From contig DATNEW010000033.1 of assembly GCA_035606695.1 (NCBI GenBank), positions 62,001 to 126,000 of the forward strand: a stretch of 64,000 nt of DNA. Reading direction: 5' to 3'. This DNA comes from Gemmatimonadaceae bacterium (GTDB lineage: Bacteria > Gemmatimonadota > Gemmatimonadetes > Gemmatimonadales > Gemmatimonadaceae). The notes below the pieces were generated by a model that was not told the origin of the DNA, searched no databases, and was given only the letters and a program-made list of their open reading frames with translations. A program made the translations under genes and the position numbers. Positions within the stretch are counted from its first letter, which is position 1, and the number at the start of each line of letters is the position of its first letter. Positions 17,121 through 25,451 of the stretch are shown piece after piece.

Positions 17121-17768
17121 ATGTCCGCGCAGACACACGCCAGTGCTGTATCGGTCGAGGATTCGTTCGCTGTTCCGGCCACAGCGGAGCAGTTGCAACA
17201 GGTGGCTCTGGCGCTCGAGTCGAACGGCTTTGCCGCCGAGGTGGTCGATACCGCGGAGGACGCCCGGCGGCGGATACGTTCGCTCGTTCCGGGCGGCAGC
17301 AGCGTGCTGACCGCGGCGAGCGAAACACTTCGCCTGTCCGGCATTGCCGACGATATCGACCACTCGGACGCCGCGGTATCGATCGGAGCCCGCGTGCACT
17401 CGATGAATCGACAAACCGAGGGCGAGGCGATTCGCCGCCTCATGGCCAGCCCGGACGTCGTCATCGGAAGCGTCAGCGCGGTGACCCACGATGGATCGCT
17501 CGTCGCGGTTTCGGCCAGCGGGAGTCAACTGCCGGCGTATGCGGGCGGAGCCGGTCGACTCATTCTCGTCATCGGCGCGCAGAAAGTGGTCGCCGACCTC
17601 GCGGCCGCGATGCGGCGCATCGAGAGCTATGCGCTCCCGCTCGAAACGGAGCGGACGAAGCGCGCCTACGGAGTGCCGAGCTTCATCGGGAAAATCCTGA
17701 TCATCAATCGTGATTATCGCCCGGGACGAACGACCATCATCCTCACCAAACAGGCCATCGGGTTCTAA
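17121..17768 (+). CDS. LUD-domain protein (LutC/YkgG-like)
   Basis: This 215-residue protein has a LUD fold, seen in the stretches VPGGSSVLTAASETLRLSGI, GEAIRRLMASPDVVIGSVSAV and the glycine-rich region before RLILVIGAQKVV. In LutC and YkgG this domain is part of the iron-sulfur lactate-oxidation complex. Here the LutA and LutB partners are absent, so a different role is likely. ATG 17121 has GAGAG 4 nt upstream. ATGs at 17046 and 17094 would lie upstream of, or within, the predicted promoter. It is first in an operon with a carboxymuconolactone decarboxylase-family protein (6 nt gap) and a propeller lipoprotein. Confidence 0.85.
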   Translation: MSAQTHASAVSVEDSFAVPATAEQLQQVALALESNGFAAEVVDTAEDARRRIRSLVPGGSSVLTAASETLRLSGIADDIDHSDAAVSIGARVHSMNRQTEGEAIRRLMASPDVVIGSVSAVTHDGSLVAVSASGSQLPAYAGGAGRLILVIGAQKVVADLAAAMRRIESYALPLETERTKRAYGVPSFIGKILIINRDYRPGRTTIILTKQAIGF

Positions 17769-17774
17769 CGACAC

Positions 17775-18365
17775 ATGCCACGCCTTCCAATTCCTACCTT
17801 CGATACCGCCCCGGCGGTCGCGCGCCCCGTCCTCGCCGACTTGCGCGAACGCTCTCTCTCGCCTGGAACGCTGCTCAACCTCCACGCGCAAATGTCGACC
17901 TCACCCGCGACGCTCATGGGATACATGGGTATGCGGAGCGCCATCGAGCAGTACGGGACGCTGGACGCGAAAGTGCGAACGGCGATCATGCTATCGGTGA
18001 GCCGAACTGACGGGGCGGGGTACGCGCAGGCGATCAATGTGATGCTCTGTCGTCGCGCGGGATGGTCGGCCGAAGAGGTCAGCGAGATCGCCGCCGGCAC
18101 CTTCAACGACGATCCGAAGATCGCGTCACTGCTCGAAGTCGCGCGTCAAGCCGCCAGGAACATCGGCCATGTCGACGACGGCGCGTGGCGCATAGCGCGC
18201 TCGAACGGCTGGAGTGCCGAAGAACTGAACGACACGTTCGCCAGCGTCGCGCTCACCATGGTGGTCGACTACTTCGTGCACTTCGCGGAGACCCCGCTGG
18301 ACGTTCCGGCCGCGCCCGCGGCCGCGGACACACGCAACCTCGAACGAATCAGGAGCCACTCATGA
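17775..18365 (+). CDS. carboxymuconolactone decarboxylase (AhpD-like) family protein
   Basis: This 196-residue protein has the all-helical CMD fold: GTLDAKVRTAIMLSVSRTDGAGYAQ, then AGWSAEEVSEIAAGTF, then LEVARQAARN and a second repeat-like half. The AhpD CxxC pair is absent; only one Cys is seen near residue 77. Peroxidase activity by the AhpD mechanism is therefore doubtful. CMD genes are the classical neighbours and targets of ECF41 sigma factors. This operon has the ECF41-like promoter at 17067-17095, while the sigma gene lies at 26383-27360. The stop codon overlaps the next start (ATGA). Confidence 0.87.
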   Translation: MPRLPIPTFDTAPAVARPVLADLRERSLSPGTLLNLHAQMSTSPATLMGYMGMRSAIEQYGTLDAKVRTAIMLSVSRTDGAGYAQAINVMLCRRAGWSAEEVSEIAAGTFNDDPKIASLLEVARQAARNIGHVDDGAWRIARSNGWSAEELNDTFASVALTMVVDYFVHFAETPLDVPAAPAAADTRNLERIRSHS

Positions 18366-19540
18366 TGAAATGGACAATGTCAGGCGCGGCCATGATCGCG
18401 GCCCTCGCGATCTCGGCGTGCAGCGATCAGGGAACAACGCAGCCAAGGAGCGCGCAGCCGCCGGTGTCATTCGATCGGCATGACGACGCGTCCACCGACG
18501 GCGTCGGTGCCGTGTTCACCAGCAGCAACGCCGTCGGCGGAAACGTCGTGTTCGCGTTTACCCGGCGCGGCGATGGCGTACTGTCGAAGACCGGAGAATT
18601 CCCGACTGGCGGGAACGGCGTAGGCGGTGACGTCGACCCACTTCAGTCGCAGAACTCAGTCGTGCTCGCCGACGACCGTCAGCATCTGTATGTCGTGAAT
18701 GCCGGCAGCAATACCGTTTCGACGTTCTCGATCGCGCCGAACGCGACGCTCCAGTTGCTCGGCACGACCTCGTCAGGCGGCGTTCGGCCGATTTCGTTGG
18801 CGGTCAGCAATCACGACGTGTTCGTGCTCAACGCGGATAACTCGGTTGCTACGCTCGCGCTCGATGACGCCGGCGTCCCGGTGGGAGCTCCTGTGGCCCG
18901 TGTTTCACTCGGCGACGCGTCCGACGGTCCTTCGACGATCGCCGCGACTCGCGACGGAGACTTTCTCTTTGTGACCCAGCGTTCGGCGAACGCAATCGAT
19001 GTGCTGCGTGCCGACGCGCGTGGCGCCCTCTCTCTCGTCGAGCGTCGTCCCTCGAGCGGCGGAGTTCCGTTCGGCTTCGCGGTGACGAAACGTGCGCAGG
19101 TGATCGTGTCCGAGGCGGCTGGCGATGCGCCCAACGGTGCTGCCTCGTCCTATGATCTCGCGCGAGATGGCTCGCTGACGTCCATCACGTCGTCGTTGTC
19201 GACGCACCAGGCCGCGTCATGCTGGCTCGTGCTCAGCAACAACGATCGCTTTGCGTTCGTCGCGAACGCCGGCAGTGGCTCCATCAGCGGGTACGCCGTC
19301 GCCTCGAACGGAACGCTCACGGCGCTCGATCCCTCGGGCCGGACCGGCATCACGACTACTCCGGACGCCACACCGCTCGACATGAGCGTGACCCGCGACG
19401 GGAAGTTTCTCTACGCCCTTCAGACAGGGACGGGAACGATCGGTTCGTTCGCGATCGCGGCGGACGGCCGTCTTACCACTCTCGCTGACACGCCGGGCCT
19501 CGCCGCCGCGGCGGGGTTCCAGGGCCTCGCTGCCTACTGA
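18362..19540 (+). CDS. beta-propeller lipoprotein (lactonase-like)
   Basis: This 392-residue protein has a lipoprotein signal (AALAISAC, lipid-modified Cys at about 20). It is followed by repeated blades of about 45-50 residues, each with a motif like HLYVVNAGSNTVSTFSI, FLFVTQRSANAIDVL, FAFVANAGSGSISGY or FLYALQTGTGTIGSF. This is the lactonase or YVTN-type seven-bladed propeller. Sugar-lactone hydrolysis is known in the family, but catalytic residues cannot be assigned here. The start ATG overlaps the stop of the CMD gene, with GGAG 6 nt upstream, so translation is coupled. Confidence 0.88.
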   Translation: MMKWTMSGAAMIAALAISACSDQGTTQPRSAQPPVSFDRHDDASTDGVGAVFTSSNAVGGNVVFAFTRRGDGVLSKTGEFPTGGNGVGGDVDPLQSQNSVVLADDRQHLYVVNAGSNTVSTFSIAPNATLQLLGTTSSGGVRPISLAVSNHDVFVLNADNSVATLALDDAGVPVGAPVARVSLGDASDGPSTIAATRDGDFLFVTQRSANAIDVLRADARGALSLVERRPSSGGVPFGFAVTKRAQVIVSEAAGDAPNGAASSYDLARDGSLTSITSSLSTHQAASCWLVLSNNDRFAFVANAGSGSISGYAVASNGTLTALDPSGRTGITTTPDATPLDMSVTRDGKFLYALQTGTGTIGSFAIAADGRLTTLADTPGLAAAAGFQGLAAY

Positions 19541-19586
19541 GCGGGAACGCGATGCACAGGTATACCTCGTTGACAAGTCTTTAATG

Positions 19587-19619
19587 GGCGCGCGCCGAGG
19601 GCAGTCCTCGGCGCGCGCC
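19587..19619. terminator. strong hairpin after the propeller gene
   Basis: GGCGCGCGCCGAGG (19587-19600) and its exact complement CCTCGGCGCGCGCC (19606-19619) form a 14-bp GC stem with a GCAGT loop, 46 nt after the propeller stop codon. No T-run follows on either strand. A transcription-ending or 3'-end-protecting role is inferred. Confidence 0.5.
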
Positions 19620-19686
19620 ACGTGCGAGCGGCCTTACTTGGCGGCGATCACCGGAATCGTTTCCTCATTGCCGGTCGCTTCGTCAA

Positions 19687-20232
19687 TTGATCGACATGTT
19701 GCCACACACGGGCGAAGACACCGCCAACCGCCGCTCAAATGCGAATCCGTCGCGCGAGGCAGTGCCGGGATTCGTGCGACTGCTGACGTGGCTCATCGCC
19801 ATTGGGCTCGGCTACAGCTTTCTTGTCCTTGGCATATCACTTCGCGACCGTTATGTCGCGTACAGCGGAACCGTCATCGCCAAGGGCGTCAGCCCGACCT
19901 TGCACAGAACGACGCAGTACCTGGTCATTCGTGATTCGAGCGGTCACGATCATCGCCGCTATGTAACGCCTATGAGCGGCGGTTGGATACCGGTCGGCAC
20001 GTTCGTCGTCAAGCGGCGCGGACTCTCGGCCACGGTCGAAACTCCGGGGAAGCTCACGCCGTGGCAGATGCTCGATTCCGCTGACAAGGTTCTGGCGCGG
20101 CACGGGATCAGACCAGAAGACAAGAACGATCCACTTCAGAACCCGGGGGCGTTCGAGGTCTTCGTTCTCGTATGCGCGGTGGCGGGCATGTATGCCTGCA
20201 GCCGGGTGCTGCGCGCCTCGGGCGCGCGATAG
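19687..20232 (+). CDS. membrane protein of unknown function
   Basis: This 181-residue protein has two membrane helices, at about 28-50 (FVRLLTWLIAIGLGYSFLVLG) and 157-173 (FEVFVLVCAVAGMYAC). Between them lies a 100-residue extracytoplasmic region with a beta-rich start (YSGTVIAKGV... QYLVIRDSSGHDHRRYVTP). The arrangement recalls small DUF3592-like proteins, but I do not assign it. No operon partner is evident: it follows the hairpin at 19587-19619 and is convergent with the DUF5916 gene. Confidence 0.7.
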   Translation: MIDMLPHTGEDTANRRSNANPSREAVPGFVRLLTWLIAIGLGYSFLVLGISLRDRYVAYSGTVIAKGVSPTLHRTTQYLVIRDSSGHDHRRYVTPMSGGWIPVGTFVVKRRGLSATVETPGKLTPWQMLDSADKVLARHGIRPEDKNDPLQNPGAFEVFVLVCAVAGMYACSRVLRASGAR

Positions 20233-20293
20233 CGGTCGTCGGCGCCGACGGGTCCATGAGTTGGCCCGACACTCGTTGCGCCCGGGTGGCGTC

Positions 20294-22894
20294 TCAATCG
20301 GTAAGCCAATACGACACTTTCACCAGCACCGTGTTCGCCGGGTGAAGCGCGAACAGATTCCGGAGATCGTCGCCCAGTCGAAGGCCGCCGTTTGAATCGA
20401 TCGATCCGCTTCGTCCTTCGTTCCAGACCACGAACAACGTCGATGCCGGTTTGTACTCCCACCGAAAAACGAGATTCGATTGCAGCTGCTTCACGTCGAA
20501 GCCGCCGGGATGTGATACGGCGGCCGCGTTGTCGAATGGTGCGAAGCGGTCATCGTACGCGCCCGCGCGCGGCGTGGCCGAGAGCTGGCGAACGTTCGAG
20601 TAGACGCCCGTCGAGATGAAAGGCTGAAGGTATGCCTGAAGTGACATCGCGGGCGTCATGGTGTAATTCGCGCGGAGCGTTGCTGACGTCGTCGTTTGGT
20701 CGAGATGCGTGAACGCGTAGTGGGCTCCGCCAGCGTCGTTGAACAGCCCGTACCATTGCGCGTCGTTGATGTTGTGGTTCCAGCTCAGCGAGAGAGCGGA
20801 ACTGAACCGGCCGCCTGCCTTGTAGTCCAACTCCGGCGTGGCATACCAGTCCGCTGCATGGCCGCCGAACGCGCTGTTCGCCCCGGCGCTGAGCGCTGCC
20901 ACCAGCGACCTGCGATCGTCCGTTGCGACGGACGCAAACGGCCAGATGGTCGACGACTGCCGCAGCGCGGGTCCGCCGCGCGCGGATCGGTCATCATACG
21001 TTGCACCCAGCTCGCCAAGGCCAAACCCGCCACGAACGTTCCAGTTGTTTCGGAATAAGGCCGTTGCATTGGTGCTGAAGCTCGCCTCGGTCGGCAGCCC
21101 TTCGGCGGTCCAGTGCTGCCACCAGCTCGTCGTCCACGTGAGGTCGCGATAGACCGAGCGCTCGTGATGGTCGGTGACGCTCACCACGTTGTTCCACGCC
21201 TGCTCGTCGGCGCGCCGCAGAAAACCCACGTCGTTGATCTCGAATCCAGGCGATCGCCGCTGGTAAAACGTTTCGTATTGCAATCGCTGGCCGCCCACCT
21301 TCGCGAACCGGAGCTCCTCCGCGTCGCCATCGAGCATGGTACGAGTGCTGTCCACCGCCAGCGCCCCGTCAGGGCGCTGGAAGTAATGAACGGGATCGGT
21401 CTGAACACGCACGATCGCCGCGCGGCTGCCGTGAATGCGGCTGGCGTCCAGGGAACCGCTCACCTCGTACGCGTTCGCGGCAAAACGATGGCGAAAGTCG
21501 AGACCGCCGGTGTACGCGTCCGACGTCAGGAATGGCGCTGACCACCGGTCGGTCGCGCGATTCACCGCGGTGACGATGCCGCCGAGGGAAGTGTTGCCGC
21601 CGCGGAGATCCTGCGTGAGTCGCACCACCGAGAAGTTCGTCCGCGGTTCGAAGGTCGTGTCCCCCGAGCTCGCCGCTCGGTCGGTCACGGCGTCGAACAC
21701 GCCGACTGCCAGATTGCCGGCGGTGCGGCCCGTCAGCTTCGCGGCGCCGAGTATGGTGGTGGGGGCGGTGAGCACGGTGTCTCCGTACGCGCCCGCGAGC
21801 TGTGGCGCGCGGCCAATCCGCCGGCTGTAATACAGGCCTTCCTTGAAGCAGCTGACGTGACTGCAATTCACGTCGAACCGAAAGATCCCGCGCCCGGCGA
21901 CGAAGAAGGGCCGGCGTTCGTCGAAGAAGGATTCGTTCGTCGTGAGATTCAGCACCGCGGGATCGGCCTCGACCTGGCCGAAGTCCGGATGCACGGTGGC
22001 GTCGAGGATGACGTTCGACGCGAGATGATACCTGAGATCTCCGCCGATGGAAGCGGTCGACGGGTTTGTGAAATGATTGTTCGCGATCGAGGACGCGCGC
22101 TTCGACACCGCGTACGGCGTGAGCTCGAACATCCCCGGCGCGTCGACCGAATCGATCCCCGCGAGGGTGCCGAGCTGCGACAGGAGGTCCGGTTGCGAGA
22201 GGCTGTACGACGGCCAGCGCACGCGCTCATTGTAACGGTAGATCTGCCGGTCGATGGCGAAGCCGAACGCGCGTTGGTCCGTGTGTTCGAAGCGGAGCTG
22301 CGACAACGGAATGCGAAACTCCGCGGTCCATCCCAGGGAGTCGATCGCGGTGGCCACGTCCCACACCGCGTCCCACGCGGGATCCTCCACGCCGCCGTCG
22401 TACACCGCCTGATCGATCTTCGTGCCCGCGGCGTTGACCGCGAACTCGTAACCGCTCCGCCGGTCATGGTATGAATCGACGAACAGCCAGATCATGTCGG
22501 ACGGCGTGAACGTGTCGCGTCGTTCGAGAATTCTGATGATGCTGTCCGGTCGTGCATCGAACGCGCGAACGAAGACGTACAGGTTGGCGGCATCGTACGC
22601 GACCTTGGCCTCCGTCCTGAAACGCGGTCGCTGCCCTTCGGTCGGCATCCATTGCGTGAAGCCGGATATCGTCGGCGCCCGACGCCAGATCGCGTCGTCG
22701 TCCCTTCCATCGATAATGGGTGGCGTACTGGTCCGAACCGCCGAGATGGTTGCCGCAACGCTCGACGTCTCGCTCGGCTCAGCGCGCGATGCGCCACTCT
22801 GAGTTTGTGCGGCAAGAGAGCCCGGTGCGACACACGCCAGGACTGGCGCGAGCGCCGCGAGCGCCGCGAGCGCCGAAATACGAAGCCGAGTCAT
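20294..22894 (-). CDS. exported CBM9-like / DUF5916 outer-membrane protein
   Basis: This protein of about 866 residues has a signal peptide (RLRISALAALAALAPVLAC... SLAAQ). A carbohydrate-binding family 9-like beta domain follows (about 65-230: PPIIDGRDDDAIWRRAPTISGF, LYVFVRAFD, SGYEFAVNAAGTKIDQ). The rest is a long beta-barrel-type DUF5916 region with alternating hydrophobic strands, ending in a strand (TVLVKVSYWLTD). Such proteins are abundant in Gemmatimonadota and Bacteroidota and probably sit in the outer membrane; their function is unknown. The start at 22894 is chosen to fit the signal peptide, although the frame opens at 22936. It is the downstream neighbour of the MocR regulator. Confidence 0.87.
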   Translation of the reverse strand: MTRLRISALAALAALAPVLACVAPGSLAAQTQSGASRAEPSETSSVAATISAVRTSTPPIIDGRDDDAIWRRAPTISGFTQWMPTEGQRPRFRTEAKVAYDAANLYVFVRAFDARPDSIIRILERRDTFTPSDMIWLFVDSYHDRRSGYEFAVNAAGTKIDQAVYDGGVEDPAWDAVWDVATAIDSLGWTAEFRIPLSQLRFEHTDQRAFGFAIDRQIYRYNERVRWPSYSLSQPDLLSQLGTLAGIDSVDAPGMFELTPYAVSKRASSIANNHFTNPSTASIGGDLRYHLASNVILDATVHPDFGQVEADPAVLNLTTNESFFDERRPFFVAGRGIFRFDVNCSHVSCFKEGLYYSRRIGRAPQLAGAYGDTVLTAPTTILGAAKLTGRTAGNLAVGVFDAVTDRAASSGDTTFEPRTNFSVVRLTQDLRGGNTSLGGIVTAVNRATDRWSAPFLTSDAYTGGLDFRHRFAANAYEVSGSLDASRIHGSRAAIVRVQTDPVHYFQRPDGALAVDSTRTMLDGDAEELRFAKVGGQRLQYETFYQRRSPGFEINDVGFLRRADEQAWNNVVSVTDHHERSVYRDLTWTTSWWQHWTAEGLPTEASFSTNATALFRNNWNVRGGFGLGELGATYDDRSARGGPALRQSSTIWPFASVATDDRRSLVAALSAGANSAFGGHAADWYATPELDYKAGGRFSSALSLSWNHNINDAQWYGLFNDAGGAHYAFTHLDQTTTSATLRANYTMTPAMSLQAYLQPFISTGVYSNVRQLSATPRAGAYDDRFAPFDNAAAVSHPGGFDVKQLQSNLVFRWEYKPASTLFVVWNEGRSGSIDSNGGLRLGDDLRNLFALHPANTVLVKVSYWLTD

Positions 22895-22989
22895 GCCGAC
22901 AAACTCGCGACTCGCTCGGCCCTCGAACAGCGCCATTCATGGCGCGGCGATGGAGCCACTTCATCGTGCTGACTCGCGGCTCCCGGTCT

Positions 22990-24495
22990 TCAGAGAAGGT
23001 CGGCCAACGCCCGCACACCCTGGGCGATCCTGCTTGGAGGGGAGCTCGCGAAGTTGAGGACCAGCCCCGGGCCCGGCGCGCGCCGTGCGTAGTACGCGGC
23101 AACGTCGCGCAGGTAGAGATGCTTCCGTGCCGCGCGCTCTCGCAGGCGTGACATGTCGGTCCCCGGAGGCAGCCACCCGACCATGTGCATTCCGGCTTCG
23201 CTCGCGCCCAGCGTGATGCGGCCTGCGGCGTATCGGTCGACCGCCTCGCGCAGCGCATCTCTTCGTGTGCGGTACGTCTCGCGCATGGTGCGAAGATGTT
23301 GCCCGAAATGTCCGCCATTGATGAAGTCTGCCATCACGGCCTGGGTCATGGCCGGCGTGTGACCGTCCAGCCACTGACGTGCATTGGCGGCCGCCGCGGT
23401 CAAGCTCGCGGGCACCACGAGATAGGCCAGCCGCAGTGAAGGAAACATGGCTTTGTTGAACGTGCCGACGTAGAGCGTTCGCCCGGCCCGGTCGAGTCCC
23501 TGCAGCGCGGCGATAGGGCGCCCGCTGTATCTGAACTCGCTGTCGTAGTCGTCCTCCACGATCCAGGCCGACGCTTTCTCGGCCCACGCGAGCAACGCGA
23601 GACGCCTCTCCGCCGTCATGGTGACGCCGAGCGGGAATTGATGCGAAGGTGTCACGTACGCCATGCGTGCGTGCGGAGCGGCTCGAATGCCGGCATCGAC
23701 ATCGAGCCCATGTGCGTCCACGCGGGTCGGAATGATTCGAGCGCCGGCGTTGCGAAACGCGGCCGTCGCACCGGCGTAGCACGGTTCCTCGAGCCACACC
23801 TCGTCTCGCGGATCGAGGAGCAGGCGCGCGACCAGATCCAATGCCTGCTGGGTGCTCGACACGACGATGACCTGCGACGATTCGCATTGGACGCCGCGCG
23901 CCGCGGTCACGTACGTCGCAATCGCGTCGCGCAGGCCCGCGAGCCCGCCCGGCGGCACCTCATCGAGCAGGCGGCGGTCCAGACGGCGCGAGCGCCGGCC
24001 CATGAGCCTGTTCCATATCTCATATGGAAAGACATCGATGCCCGGGCGACAGACGCCGAACGTGGCGTCGACGTCGGCGGCGGCGCTCGGCCCCGCTATG
24101 GCCATCAATTGGCCGCGTTTCGACAACGCCGGGTGTTCGGCGGTGCCGCGAAGCGTTCTCGCCGCGGAGCGCGGACTGGAGCGCGGAGTGGAGCGCGGAG
24201 TGGAGCGCGGCGCCATCAACGAATGCGTGAGCGCGCTGACGTAACTGCCCGATCCAACCTTGCGGGTGATGAAACCCTCGGCTTCGAGCTGCGCGAACGC
24301 CGCTTCGATCGTGTTGCGTGCGACGCCCAGATCGGTCGCGAACGTTCTGGACGACGGAAGGCGCTGGCCCGGCCGTAGCACGCCTCGCACAATCATGTCG
24401 CGCAGGCGCGCATAGGCGCGCCGATAGAGCGGAATGGTGTCATCACCGTCCGCATCCGCGAACAACGGGATCGGCATATCGACGCGGTGCTTCAT
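22990..24495 (-). CDS. MocR/PdxR-type GntR regulator with aminotransferase domain
   Basis: This 501-residue protein has a GntR winged helix (about 22-88, RPGQRLPSSRTFATDLGVARNT) and a fold-type I aminotransferase-like domain (about 140-500). K348 in GTFNKAMFPSLRLAY is the expected PLP lysine, and EDDYDSEFRY (314-323) is the conserved PLP-site segment. Family members use PLP or an external aldimine as effector, typically to control B6 or amino-compound genes. The linker (about 96-112) is a low-complexity R-S/T-P run encoded by a 12-bp tandem repeat. Target genes are unknown; flanking genes show no vitamin B6 link. Confidence 0.92.
   Translation of the reverse strand: MKHRVDMPIPLFADADGDDTIPLYRRAYARLRDMIVRGVLRPGQRLPSSRTFATDLGVARNTIEAAFAQLEAEGFITRKVGSGSYVSALTHSLMAPRSTPRSTPRSSPRSAARTLRGTAEHPALSKRGQLMAIAGPSAAADVDATFGVCRPGIDVFPYEIWNRLMGRRSRRLDRRLLDEVPPGGLAGLRDAIATYVTAARGVQCESSQVIVVSSTQQALDLVARLLLDPRDEVWLEEPCYAGATAAFRNAGARIIPTRVDAHGLDVDAGIRAAPHARMAYVTPSHQFPLGVTMTAERRLALLAWAEKASAWIVEDDYDSEFRYSGRPIAALQGLDRAGRTLYVGTFNKAMFPSLRLAYLVVPASLTAAAANARQWLDGHTPAMTQAVMADFINGGHFGQHLRTMRETYRTRRDALREAVDRYAAGRITLGASEAGMHMVGWLPPGTDMSRLRERAARKHLYLRDVAAYYARRAPGPGLVLNFASSPPSRIAQGVRALADLL
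24167..24210 (-). repeat. 12-bp tandem repeat in the MocR linker
   Basis: About 3.7 copies of GAGCGCGGAGTG (first copy GAGCGCGGACTG) lie at 24167-24210. In the minus-strand reading frame they encode the repeating RSTP-like linker between the DNA-binding and aminotransferase domains. Copy-number change would alter linker length in frame by 4 residues. Confidence 0.85.
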
Positions 24496-24545
24496 GCCAC
24501 AATGCTAATGTCGCGTTCCTCCCCTCCGCCAGACTTTGCCGATTA

Positions 24546-25451
24546 TTACGGTGTGCCCCGGCCGTTGTTCGCGTGATGCCACTCGCGGATGGCGCCGGCA
24601 ACGAGACTCGGGTCGTCGCACATCGGAAAATGATTGCCGCCCGCCAGCACGAGCTCGGACGCATGTGGTACGCGACGCTTCCACTCCGCCTGAAAGCCGA
24701 ACGGATCATTTCGGCCTCCGAAAATCGTGAGTAGCGGGCCGCGTTGCACGATCGTGCTCACGACTCGTTCTGCTTCGTGGTGGAGCGGCTCGCAGCGTAG
24801 AGCGTCGGCCAGGTACTGATGGAACGCACGGATCTGCGGCGCCTGCATCGATTGACGGAACGCCCGACGGCTCGAGGGGTTCAGATGCCGGCCAATTCCG
24901 AACCGGCTCGCGGTGATTCGCGGCACCACGTGCGTGAGCACGTCGAGCTCCCGCGCCGCCGCGCTGCCCGCGATCCGAAGCATGAGCCGGAGGAAACGGC
25001 CGTTCGGCTGCCAGGCAAACGTGTTGATTGCTACCACGCCATGAAGCGCGGCCCGCGATCGACCGGCACCGACGACGCCGCTAAGGCCGCCGAGATCGTG
25101 AACGACGAGCGTGAGCTCTCTCAGGTCGAGGGCACGGATCACGCTGTCGACGGCGTTCGCTGCACTCTCGAGGCTGAGCGGCCAGCTTCCGATTCCGCTG
25201 TGACCGGTGCCCGGCGAATCGACGGATATGCACCGGAAATGATTCGAGAGATGTTGAATGACATCGCGCCAGATGAACGACCACAGCCCGGTGTGCACCA
25301 GCAACAGTGTGGGGCCGCTGCCAACGTCGTAGTAGGCGACCGGTGCGCCATCAACGTCGATCGCGCGTGCCTGATACGGCCAGCTGCGATCATCGATCGA
25401 TGGCTGCGTCAGCGCGCGTGAAGATTTCGCTGCTCGTTGTTGTATTGCCAT
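24546..25451 (-). CDS. alpha/beta hydrolase (haloalkane dehalogenase/epoxide hydrolase-like)
   Basis: This 301-residue protein has the alpha/beta-hydrolase order: YYDVGSGPTLLLVHTGLWSF (oxyanion region), CISVDSPGTGHSG, the nucleophile elbow LTLVVHDLGG and the C-terminal HxF region (GGNHFPMCDDP). An Asp in HDLGG as nucleophile is typical of dehalogenases and epoxide hydrolases, not serine esterases. The substrate is not predictable. It is last in the receptor-ECF41-SDR-hydrolase operon. The SDR stop TGA and the hydrolase ATG share a base (TGATG at 25451), so translation is coupled and the longer upstream frame is not the gene. Confidence 0.88.
   Translation of the reverse strand: MAIQQRAAKSSRALTQPSIDDRSWPYQARAIDVDGAPVAYYDVGSGPTLLLVHTGLWSFIWRDVIQHLSNHFRCISVDSPGTGHSGIGSWPLSLESAANAVDSVIRALDLRELTLVVHDLGGLSGVVGAGRSRAALHGVVAINTFAWQPNGRFLRLMLRIAGSAAARELDVLTHVVPRITASRFGIGRHLNPSSRRAFRQSMQAPQIRAFHQYLADALRCEPLHHEAERVVSTIVQRGPLLTIFGGRNDPFGFQAEWKRRVPHASELVLAGGNHFPMCDDPSLVAGAIREWHHANNGRGTP

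Noticed and set aside
19637-19690. Short minus-strand peptide tail ending ETIPVIAAK before a stop
   Set aside because: The frame is very short, with no start or family match and no extended similarity. It is not enough for a gene fragment.
20237-20250. 14-bp perfect palindrome CGTCGGCGCCGACG between convergent genes
   Set aside because: It has no loop and no T-tract. Such GC palindromes are frequent by chance at this base composition.
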